Origin: Bog-756 sp035949055
GTDB lineage: Bacteria; Actinomycetota; Acidimicrobiia; Acidimicrobiales; RAAP-2
Assembly: GCA_035949055.1 (NCBI GenBank)
Contig: DASZIO010000054.1
Location: 1 to 44,821 of the forward strand
Direction: 5' to 3'
Length of the DNA stretch: 44,821 nucleotides
Positions 1-6,277 of this stretch are shown piece after piece. Numbering within the stretch: position 1 is the stretch's first letter; each line of letters begins with the position of its first letter. A program made the position numbers and the translations under genes. The notes under the pieces were generated by a model that saw only the letters and a list, made by a program, of their open reading frames with translations, was not told the origin of the DNA and ran no database searches.

Positions 1-2
1 CC

Positions 3-1751
3 GCGGCCCTGTCCGAATCGGGGGCGCTGCCCAGCGGGGTCACCTTCGTTGACAACGGCAACGGCACGGCCACCCTGGCCGGCACGGCGGGCGGCGTCTC
101 CTCCTCCGTCATCACCATCAGCGCCAACAACGGCGTGGGCAGCCCGGCCACCCAGACCTTCACCCTGACGGTGAACGCGCCGGTGTCCAACGACTTCTCC
201 ATCGCCGCCAGTCCGACTTCGGCGACGGTGACCGCTGGGTCGGGGACCTCGCCCTCCATCTCGACCACGGTCATCAGCGGGGCCACCCAGTCGGTGGCCT
301 TGAGCGCCACCGGTGCACCTAGCGGCGCCCTGGTCTCGTTCAATCCCCAGACCATCAACGCCGGGCAGAGCTCGACCATGACCGTGACCACCTCGTCGAC
401 CACCCCGACCGGCACCTTTCCGATCACGCTGACGGGCACCGGGTCGTCGGCCACCCACTCGACCACCTTCTCCCTCACGGTGAACGCGCCGGTGCCCAAC
501 GACTTCTCCATAACGGCCAGCCCCACCTCGGCCACGGTCACCGCCGGGTCGCCGACCTCGCCCACTATCTCGACCACGGTCACCAGCGGCTCCACCCAGT
601 CGGTGGCCCTGAGCGCCACCGGCGTCCCGACCGGCGCCCTGGTCTCGTTCAGCCCCCAGACCATCAACGCCGGGCAGAGCTCGACCATGACCGTGACCAC
701 CTCGTCTTCCACCCCGACCGGCACCTCCACCATCACGGTGACCGGCACCGGGTCGTCCGCCACCCACTCGACCACCTTCTCCCTCACGGTGAACCCCGCG
801 CCGCCCAACGACTTCTCCATAACCGCCAGCCCCCCCTCGGCCACGGTGACCGCCGGGTCGCCGACCTCGCCCACCATCTCGACCACGGTCACCAGCGGCT
901 CCACCCAGTCGGTGGCCTTGAGCGCCACCGGTGCACCTAGCGGCGCCCTGGTCTCGTTCAGCCCCCAGACCATCAACGCCGGGCAGAGCTCGACCATGAC
1001 CGTGACCACCTCGTCGACCACCCCGACCGGCACCTCCACCATCACGGTGACCGGCACCGGGTCGTCGGCCACCCACTCGACCACCTTCTCCCTCACGGTG
1101 AACCCGGTGTCGATCTCCGGCCCCGCCCTCGTGCAGACGGCCTCGGCCACCGAGTCGGCCACGTCGACTTCGCTCAGCGGCTCGTTCCCCTCGGCCACCA
1201 GCTCCGGCCACCTGCTCGTCCTCTCGGCCAGCGAGTACACCGGGGCTACCAATCACCTCACCTCGGTCACCGACTCGGCCGGCAACACCTGGACCCGGAT
1301 TGGCGCCTATGACGTCTCGGGCCACAACTCGAACGGGGAGCTCTGGTACACGGCCAACGCCGCGCCGGTGACGACCGTCACCGTGCACGCCGCGTCGGCC
1401 GCTTCCATCGCTTTCGAGGTCCAGGAGTTCTCCGGGGTGGCCACCGCCGCCCCCTTGGACGTATCGGCCGGGACCTCCAACACCGGCACGGCGGCGTCGT
1501 CGGGAACAGCCACCACCTCGGTGGCCAACGAGCTGGTGGTGGGCTTCGTCGCCGGCCACAACAACGCGCAGGCCATCACGGTGACCTCGCCCGGTTTCGT
1601 CAACGAGGCCCAGCAGACCACCAGCGCCGGGACCATCGCCACCATCGTGACCGGCTACCAGGTCGTCGGCACGCCAGGATCCGCGTCCTACGCCGGCACC
1701 TTCGGCACCGCCATGTACTGGGCGGCCGGCGTCGCCGTGTTCAAGCCGTAG
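3..1751 (+). CDS. Ig-repeat cell-surface protein, 3' part (5' end outside window)
   Basis: The reading frame is open from the first complete codon, so this is the C-terminal 582 residues of a longer protein. The first ~55 residues look like the end of another Ig-like module. Three ~103-residue modules follow (nucleotides 189-1115), each opening with NDFSI and closing with FSLTVN. They are rich in Thr, Ser, Val and Gly and almost free of charge, as in bacterial Ig-like stalk domains. The last ~205 residues form a different beta-rich domain ending in AVFKP, a type I know from the C-termini of bacterial exoproteins. No LPXTG or membrane anchor is present at the C-terminus. Export is inferred from the domain type because the signal peptide would lie outside the window. 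A ligand cannot be guessed. A GC hairpin follows the stop. Confidence 0.8.
   Translation, partial: AALSESGALPSGVTFVDNGNGTATLAGTAGGVSSSVITISANNGVGSPATQTFTLTVNAPVSNDFSIAASPTSATVTAGSGTSPSISTTVISGATQSVALSATGAPSGALVSFNPQTINAGQSSTMTVTTSSTTPTGTFPITLTGTGSSATHSTTFSLTVNAPVPNDFSITASPTSATVTAGSPTSPTISTTVTSGSTQSVALSATGVPTGALVSFSPQTINAGQSSTMTVTTSSSTPTGTSTITVTGTGSSATHSTTFSLTVNPAPPNDFSITASPPSATVTAGSPTSPTISTTVTSGSTQSVALSATGAPSGALVSFSPQTINAGQSSTMTVTTSSTTPTGTSTITVTGTGSSATHSTTFSLTVNPVSISGPALVQTASATESATSTSLSGSFPSATSSGHLLVLSASEYTGATNHLTSVTDSAGNTWTRIGAYDVSGHNSNGELWYTANAAPVTTVTVHAASAASIAFEVQEFSGVATAAPLDVSAGTSNTGTAASSGTATTSVANELVVGFVAGHNNAQAITVTSPGFVNEAQQTTSAGTIATIVTGYQVVGTPGSASYAGTFGTAMYWAAGVAVFKP
189..1115 (+). repeat. 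Three tandem 309-bp coding repeats
   Basis: Unit starts are at 189, 498 and 807, an exact 309-bp period equal to 103 codons. The units are very similar at nucleotide level, including silent sites, which suggests recent duplication or ongoing homogenisation. Confidence 0.9.
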
Positions 1752-1775
1752 GCGAGGAATCCGGCCTACCCCATC

Positions 1776-1801
1776 GGGGCGCTACCCGCCCGGGGCGCCC
1801 C
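1776..1801 (+). terminator. GC hairpin after the Ig-repeat gene
   Basis: GGGGCGC at 1776-1782 pairs perfectly with GCGCCCC at 1795-1801 across a 12-nt loop, 25 nt after the stop codon. There is no T-tract, so factor-independent termination is only possible. Nothing else recognisable lies between this hairpin and the next gene. Confidence 0.4.
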
Positions 1802-1969
1802 AGTCCTAAGGGACCGCGAAGTCTCGGTCGACGTTTCTCCATGCCGTTGCCGGCTATCGGACCGATCGGCCGACTTTCCAAGCTCAATCCAAGAGTCGCG
1901 TGCTTTGATGCTGACGCCTGACCGAGACCCATCGACTCCGGTGTGGGCCGGAGTGGACGAGGAGGAACT

Positions 1970-3751
1970 GTGTCGCTGCATCACGCCGGACGGGATGGAG
2001 AAGCGCCCACCGCAACCGTCGAAGTAGACGCTCCGAGTCGGCGCCGGCGACAACCGAGGCCCACAGCCAGGCGTGCCCGGCTGGCCGCGTCTCTGGGGTT
2101 TGTCACCATGCTGGGGCTCTTCACGGTCACACAGGTGACGCTGGGCGCGACCGGCGCGTCGGCTGCGCCCCGACTCGGACCCGCGGTCCCGGATTGCGGT
2201 GTATATGCGTCGACGTTCGGCCCGAACACCATCTCGGTCCAGTTCGGCTTGCACACGACGACGCAGACGTGGATCGTCCCGTCCAATGTCGTACCCAACT
2301 CCATCTGCGTCGACGCCAGTGGCGGACAGGGCGGGAGCGGCACCGGGGGCGGCGGAGGCACCGGCGGTACAGTCAACGCGGCGTTGGCCATCAGTCCTGG
2401 TCAGAGCGTCAAGATCTCGGTCGGTCAGCTGGGCAGCAACGCCTCGACCGGAGGCCAAGGCGGCGGTGGCACCGGCGGCACCGGTGCCGGCGGCGGGGGT
2501 GGCTCGACCCAGGTCTTCGACGCCACCGGCAATACGCTGCTGTTGGCGGCGGCCGGCGGCGGTGGCGGTGGGAGCGCGGGAACCGGTGGGGCCGGTGGTC
2601 AATTGGCGGGCAACACCATTGGAAACGGGCTGCCCGGCACAGGCGCGTTGCCCGGCCAGGCCGGGACGTCCGGCGGCCCCGGTCTCGGCGGCGGCGCCGG
2701 AACACCGGGTACCGGCCCGACCAACTCGCTCTCGTCGCAGGCCTCGGGGGGCAGCGGCGACACGGGCGGCGGTGGCGGTGGCGGTGGCTACTTCGGCGGA
2801 GGGGGCGGTGGGACCGGCTCCGGTGGTGGGGGCGGCTCCGGCTATGCCAACCCCGCATTCTCTTTGACAGCGCCGTACTTCCAGGGGCACTGGACGGGCA
2901 ACGGGAACGTGAAGATCTTCTACCAGAGCACGGCACCGCCTCCGGTGACGCCGCCCCCGGGGGGCATCACGACGGTGAACTCCTCACCCAGCAACGGCTA
3001 CTGGCTCGCGGCCACCGATGGCGGGATCTTCAGCTTCGGGAACGCAGTGTTCCATGGCTCGCAGGGGGCCACCCGCCTGAACAAGCCGATCGTGGGCATG
3101 GCCGCTACATCCACCGACGGTGGGTACTGGCTGGTGGCCTCGGACGGCGGTATCTTCACCCACGCCACGGCCAACTTCTTCGGATCCACCGGCAACATCG
3201 CGCTCAACAAGCCGATCGTCGGCATGGCGGCCACGCCGGACGACGGCGGGTACTGGCTGGTGGCCTCCGACGGGGGCATCTTCAGCTTCGGTGACGCACA
3301 GTTCTTCGGCTCGACCGGCAACATCGCGCTCAACAAGCCGATCGTCGGCATGGCGGCTACCCCCGACGGCCGCGGGTACTGGCTGGTGGCCTCCGACGGG
3401 GGGATCTTCAGCTTCGGTGATGCTGTTTTCAGCGGTTCAACCGGTGGGATGCAACTCAACAAGCCGGTGGTGGGCATGGCCGCCGACCCTGCCGTGCCCG
3501 GGGCCTACTGGTTGGTGGCCTCAGACGGCGGTATCTTCAGCTTCGGCGGAGCTCCCTTCCTCGGATCCACCGGGGCGATCACGTTGAACCAACCGATCGT
3601 CGGCATGTCGGCTTCCCCGGACGGCGCTGGCTACCGCTTCGTCGCCTCGGACGGCGGGGTCTTCTGTTTCGGCAGCGCGCTCTTCTTCGGTTCAACCGGG
3701 AACATCCACCTCAACAAACCGGTGGTCGGCATGGCCAATACGCACACCTGA
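1970..3751 (+). CDS. Secreted glycine-rich protein with six C-terminal propeller-like repeats
   Basis: I chose GTG 1970 because GAGGAGG lies 5 nt upstream; the in-frame GTG at 1943 has no such site. The 593-residue product has an Arg-rich N-region, a hydrophobic stretch and a likely signal-peptidase site after GASA (about residue 62). A strongly glycine-rich domain with runs of up to seven Gly follows (about residues 110-300). Then comes a Pro-rich linker and six repeats of 42-43 residues (nucleotides 2999-3748), each with YWLVASDGG, FSFG, F.GSTG and LNKP.VGM. The even repeat length and the W and G positions suggest one blade per repeat of a six-bladed beta-propeller; this fold is inferred. 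I associate this repeat with secreted proteins of Acidimicrobiia, function unknown. It shares the repeat with the gene at 6278-8149. Confidence 0.85.
   Translation: MSLHHAGRDGEAPTATVEVDAPSRRRRQPRPTARRARLAASLGFVTMLGLFTVTQVTLGATGASAAPRLGPAVPDCGVYASTFGPNTISVQFGLHTTTQTWIVPSNVVPNSICVDASGGQGGSGTGGGGGTGGTVNAALAISPGQSVKISVGQLGSNASTGGQGGGGTGGTGAGGGGGSTQVFDATGNTLLLAAAGGGGGGSAGTGGAGGQLAGNTIGNGLPGTGALPGQAGTSGGPGLGGGAGTPGTGPTNSLSSQASGGSGDTGGGGGGGGYFGGGGGGTGSGGGGGSGYANPAFSLTAPYFQGHWTGNGNVKIFYQSTAPPPVTPPPGGITTVNSSPSNGYWLAATDGGIFSFGNAVFHGSQGATRLNKPIVGMAATSTDGGYWLVASDGGIFTHATANFFGSTGNIALNKPIVGMAATPDDGGYWLVASDGGIFSFGDAQFFGSTGNIALNKPIVGMAATPDGRGYWLVASDGGIFSFGDAVFSGSTGGMQLNKPVVGMAADPAVPGAYWLVASDGGIFSFGGAPFLGSTGAITLNQPIVGMSASPDGAGYRFVASDGGVFCFGSALFFGSTGNIHLNKPVVGMANTHT
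2999..3748 (+). repeat. Six tandem propeller-type coding repeats (126-129 bp)
   Basis: The conserved TAC-TGG (Tyr-Trp) codons recur at 2999, 3125, 3251, 3377 and 3506, and the last unit has TAC-CGC (Tyr-Arg) at 3632. Spacings are 126, 126, 126, 129 and 126 bp. The middle units are nearly identical at DNA level. Confidence 0.9.
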
Positions 3752-3759
3752 TCGGACCG

Positions 3760-4233
3760 CTACGTCCGCAGCTCCAACACCCGGTCGGTGTCGGTGAATC
3801 CGACCCGTCGGTAGAGCGAGAACGAGTGCTCACTCGGATGCACCGCGACATAGTCCAGGCCGAGGTGACGGGCATGATCGACGACGAGTCTCATCAGCCG
3901 CGTCCCGACGCCGAGCGAGCGTTCCGGTGGGATGACGAACACGCTTTGAACGTAGGCGGATCGCCGAACGAAATGCCCGGGCCCCGGGACCCGGTCGACG
4001 AGGGCGAGCCAGGCCATTCCGACCGGCTCACCGCTCCGCAGCGCCAGGAAGGGGACGTGCGAGGACCTGTGGTCGTCCATCCATGAGCGGAGGCCCTCCG
4101 CGAATGGCTGCTCATCGAGGCCGCGTTCCCCTCGCTCGTCGACTCTCCAGTGATAGCGAAGACGGGCGAGCTTCTCCGCATCGGAGAGACCAGCGACCCG
4201 GATCAAAAAGGAGTCGTCAGGCGGCGGGGTCAT
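3760..4233 (-). CDS. GNAT-family N-acetyltransferase
   Basis: This 157-residue protein has the GNAT acetyl-CoA-binding motif A (VFVIPPERSLGVGTRLM; R/Q-x-x-G-x-G/A core) and the late motif YRRVGF that closes the fold. GNAT enzymes transfer an acetyl group from acetyl-CoA to an amine; the substrate here cannot be told. A TTG at 4239 is in frame, but ATG 4233 is preferred because a TACAAT hexamer ends exactly 6 nt upstream, which suggests a leaderless start. It lies 21 bp after tadA on the same strand and converges with the secreted repeat gene, ending 8 bp from it. Confidence 0.85.
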   Translation of the reverse strand: MTPPPDDSFLIRVAGLSDAEKLARLRYHWRVDERGERGLDEQPFAEGLRSWMDDHRSSHVPFLALRSGEPVGMAWLALVDRVPGPGHFVRRSAYVQSVFVIPPERSLGVGTRLMRLVVDHARHLGLDYVAVHPSEHSFSLYRRVGFTDTDRVLELRT

Positions 4234-4239
4234 CGCCAA

Positions 4240-4245
4240 ATTGTA
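4240..4245 (-). promoter_or_regulatory. -10 hexamer TACAAT for the GNAT gene
   Basis: The hexamer ends 6 nt before ATG 4233, inside the 21-bp gap after tadA. This suggests a private, leaderless promoter. Confidence 0.5.
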
Positions 4246-4254
4246 TTGAGCGTC

Positions 4255-4773
4255 TCAGCCGCGGCGGCGCGCCGCGAAATAGCGGCGGAGCTGCTCGCTG
4301 ACTTCGGTGGCCCGGACTCCGGGGGTGACGGTCACTTCGTGGTTGAGCCGGGGATCGGCGCACAGGTTGTAGAGGGACCCGCAGGCCCCGGCCTTGGGGT
4401 CGGCCGCCCCGAAGACCAGGCGGCCCAAGCGGGCTGCCACCAGCCCACCGGCACACATCGGACAGGGTTCGAGGGTGACCACCAACGTCACCGCGGCGAG
4501 CCGCCAGGTGCCGACAACGGCCGCCGCATCGGAAAGGGCCAGGAGCTCGGCGTGGGCGGCAGGGTCACCGCGCTTCTCGCGTTCGTTGTGGCGCGAGGCG
4601 ATCACCCGCCCGTCGAGGAGGGCCACCGCGCCGACGGGGACGTCTCCGTGGTCCACCGCCGCCGCCGCCTCCTCCATGGCCAGGGCCATGGCCTCGCCAT
4701 CATTCAGCTCCGGCCCGGGCCGCGATGGCTCGACCGGCCCGGGAGCGGGAGTAGGGGTGGGGTTGGTGCTCAT
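4255..4773 (-). CDS. tadA: tRNA-specific adenosine deaminase TadA
   Basis: This cytidine-deaminase-fold enzyme converts A34 to inosine in tRNA-Arg(ACG), allowing CGN decoding. The zinc and catalytic motif HAE is in DPAAHAELLAL, the second zinc motif is PCPMC, and VPVGAV is the usual early strand. The 172-residue product is slightly longer than typical because of a Pro-rich N-terminus. The chosen ATG 4773 is one base beyond the CCA end of tRNA-Ser on the same strand, so tRNA 3' processing would leave almost no leader. An internal ATG at MALAMEE is a fallback start. The neighbourhood with tRNA-Ser, SRP RNA, dnaX and recR is conserved in many bacteria. Confidence 0.93.
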   Translation of the reverse strand: MSTNPTPTPAPGPVEPSRPGPELNDGEAMALAMEEAAAAVDHGDVPVGAVALLDGRVIASRHNEREKRGDPAAHAELLALSDAAAVVGTWRLAAVTLVVTLEPCPMCAGGLVAARLGRLVFGAADPKAGACGSLYNLCADPRLNHEVTVTPGVRATEVSEQLRRYFAARRRG

Positions 4774-4774
4774 G

Positions 4775-4862
4775 TGGCGGAGGCGGTGGGATTTGAACCC
4801 ACGGTGGGTCTCCCCACACACGATTTCCAGTCGTGCCGATTCGGCCGCTCTCGCACACCTCC
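4775..4862 (-). tRNA. tRNA-Ser(GGA)
   Basis: The acceptor stem GGAGGTG pairs with CGCCTCC with one G-U. The anticodon loop CTGGAAA gives anticodon GGA. A long variable arm typical of class II tRNAs is present, and the T-arm contains GTTCAAATC. The discriminator is G, and the CCA is encoded (4777-4775). Confidence 0.96.
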
Positions 4863-4917
4863 GGTGGCCGGCCTGTCCGGACCCAGCTCGGAGTTCCAGG
4901 AGGTCAGCAGCCCCGTC

Positions 4918-4923
4918 AGGCTA
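4918..4923 (-). promoter_or_regulatory. Possible -10 (TAGCCT) for tRNA-Ser/tadA
   Basis: A TANNNT hexamer lies about 55 nt upstream of the mature tRNA 5' end. No clear -35 is seen. Confidence 0.3.
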
Positions 4924-4946
4924 CTCCGCCTGCTCCGATCCAGGAG

Positions 4947-4952
4947 TAGGCT
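4947..4952 (+). promoter_or_regulatory. -10 hexamer TAGGCT of the SRP RNA gene
   Basis: The hexamer ends about 7 nt before the 5' strand of the SRP RNA terminal stem. It overlaps the 3' arm of a 7-bp inverted repeat (CTACTCC at 4921 with GGAGTAG at 4943) between the divergent RNA genes. Confidence 0.5.
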
Positions 4953-4957
4953 CGACG

Positions 4958-5098
4958 CCGCCCCGGCGCTCCGCGCGACGGCTGGGTCCTGCGCAACGTC
5001 CTCCCGTGAATCGAGTCAGGGTCGGAAGGCAGCAGCTCTCAGCGGGTCCGGCCGTGTGCCGCAGCCAACCTGGCCGTCGCGCCGAGCTCCGGGGCCGC
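4958..5098 (+). ncRNA. ffs: Signal recognition particle RNA (4.5S-type)
   Basis: The universal SRP helix 8 is present: GTCAGGGTCGGAAGGCAGCA has the symmetric loop, the GGAA tetraloop and the AGCAGC side that binds Ffh. The outer stem closes with GCGCGACGGC (4973-4982) against GCCGTCGCGC (5073-5082), all ten pairs Watson-Crick. A further GCCCCGG (4960-4966) pairs with CCGGGGC (5089-5095). The RNA scaffolds Ffh for co-translational membrane targeting. The ends are inferred from the stem and the upstream TAGGCT. At roughly 140 nt it would be longer than E. coli 4.5S RNA. Its place near tadA, tRNA-Ser and dnaX fits the usual synteny. Confidence 0.92.
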
Positions 5099-5112
5099 GA
5101 GCACGACGACCC

Positions 5113-5146
5113 GGCCCGAGGCCGCCGGTCACCCGGTCGGGCCTTT
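5113..5146 (+). terminator. Terminator-like hairpin after the SRP RNA gene
   Basis: GGCCCGA (5113-5119) pairs with TCGGGCC (5137-5143), followed directly by TTT. It is the only hairpin plus T-run near the RNA 3' end. Confidence 0.5.
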
Positions 5147-5202
5147 CGGCCATCCGAGGCCCGCGCACTGGCCAGGGGCCCATGGATCATCGAGGAGGAG
5201 TC

Positions 5203-5541
5203 GTGGCGAAGTTCTTGGTGCAGTACAAGTCGACTGTGTCTGCCGCCGACCAGATGGCCGGGGCGACACCCGAGCAGGCAACGGCGGGGATGGACGCCTG
5301 GATGGATTGGGCGAGCCGGTGCGGTCCCGCCATGGTGGACATGGGCTCGCCCCTCGGGGCGGCTAAGCGGTTGACCGCCGGCACGACCTCTGACATCGAC
5401 AACCAGGTGCGAGGGTTCTCGATCCTGCAGGCCGACTCACTGGACGAGGCAGTGAAGCTCCTCGACGGTCACCCCCACTTCGAGATGCGGGGCGAGAGCT
5501 CGATCGAAGTGTCCGAGTTCCTGCCGTTACCCGGCATGTGA
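5203..5541 (+). CDS. YCII-related (YciI-like) domain protein
   Basis: GTG 5203 is chosen because GAGGAGGAG ends 2 nt upstream; the in-frame ATG 5182 lacks such a site. The 112-residue product begins with the beta-strand KFLVQYKS, has a middle DMGSPLG turn, and ends with the HPHFEMRGESSIEVSEFLPL pattern typical of the dimeric alpha/beta ferredoxin-like YCII family. Members are often annotated as PhnB/DGPF-domain relatives, and their enzymatic role is generally undefined. It converges with the VOC protein next door, a pairing of protein types often found together. The substrate is unknown. Confidence 0.8.
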   Translation: MAKFLVQYKSTVSAADQMAGATPEQATAGMDAWMDWASRCGPAMVDMGSPLGAAKRLTAGTTSDIDNQVRGFSILQADSLDEAVKLLDGHPHFEMRGESSIEVSEFLPLPGM

Positions 5542-5550
5542 TCGCATCCC

Positions 5551-5955
5551 TCAGCCGTGGCCGATATTGACTTGCCAGCCGATTCCGAACTTGTCGGTGA
5601 GAGCGCCGAAGATGTCGCCCCAGAATTGCTTCTCGAGGGGGCTTCGGACCAGGCCGCCGGCGCCCAGATCGTCGAAGACCTTGCGGAGTCGGTGCTCGTC
5701 CTGACCAACGATCGACAGCTCGACCCGGGTCTGGGGGTCGAGGCTCGTGTCCTCACGATCGCTGGCCCGGATGGTGATGCCCTCGGCGATGAGCGTGGCG
5801 TTGATGACCTGGCTCTTCTCGTCGTCGGCGGCGCTGGGGTCGACATCGCCGCGCCGGGTGATGTCGAGCTCCCCACCGAAGACCTGCTGGTAGAAGGTGA
5901 TGGCTTCCTCGGCCTTACCGGGGAAGAAGAGATACGGATCGATTGCAGCCGACAT
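5551..5955 (-). CDS. VOC-superfamily (PhnB/glyoxalase-like) protein
   Basis: The 134 residues match the PhnB-like branch of the vicinal oxygen chelate fold: the opening DPYLFFPGKAEEAITFYQQV, a central DPQTRVELSI strand, and a C-terminal WGDIFGALTDKFGIGWQVN. Family members bind metals or small molecules, and a few confer drug resistance by sequestration. The activity cannot be assigned here. GGGAGG lies 5 nt before ATG 5955, giving a confident start. It ends 9 bp from the YCII-like gene in convergent orientation. Confidence 0.87.
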   Translation of the reverse strand: MSAAIDPYLFFPGKAEEAITFYQQVFGGELDITRRGDVDPSAADDEKSQVINATLIAEGITIRASDREDTSLDPQTRVELSIVGQDEHRLRKVFDDLGAGGLVRSPLEKQFWGDIFGALTDKFGIGWQVNIGHG

Positions 5956-6277
5956 GGTGTCCTCCCTGGGTCGCGCGGCGTTCGTGGACGGATGTTACGG
6001 CGATCAACCGGGCCGGGATTCATCGCGCCCGAGGGGGATCCTGCGGTGGTTCACGGGCCAGGACCCGAGCGTCCCCCCCGGGTTCCGGCCCTCGTCACCG
6101 TCGGTCAAGAGAGCGTGTCCACCGCCTCGGGTGGCCTCCCGGACGCGCCGACCGACCCGTGTCGTCTGCTAATGCCCGGGTTTGGCGCCGGTTTCGCTGC
6201 CAACCGACCCCGGCACCGGCGGGCTGGTCAGCCCAAGGAGGAAGCCGACCAGACCGCGCGGTGGAACCGGGTCAGTT
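5956..6277. other. Intergenic region without a supported gene (322 bp)
   Basis: It lies between two minus-strand genes, so it holds the 3' flank of the secreted repeat gene and the upstream region of the VOC gene. A weak hairpin GGGCT-GGTC-AGCCC lies 3' of the repeat gene. The plus-strand frame crossing it is an antisense run-through of the VOC gene. Confidence 0.6.

Noticed and set aside
189..1115. Regular direct repeats that could suggest a CRISPR array
   Set aside because: Units are 309 bp, contiguous, in frame and coding for Ig-like domains; there are no spacers or cas genes.
4775..6277. tRNA-Ser as an integration site for a genomic island
   Set aside because: No integrase, no duplicated tRNA 3' end and no direct repeat were seen; the neighbours are ordinary chromosomal genes.
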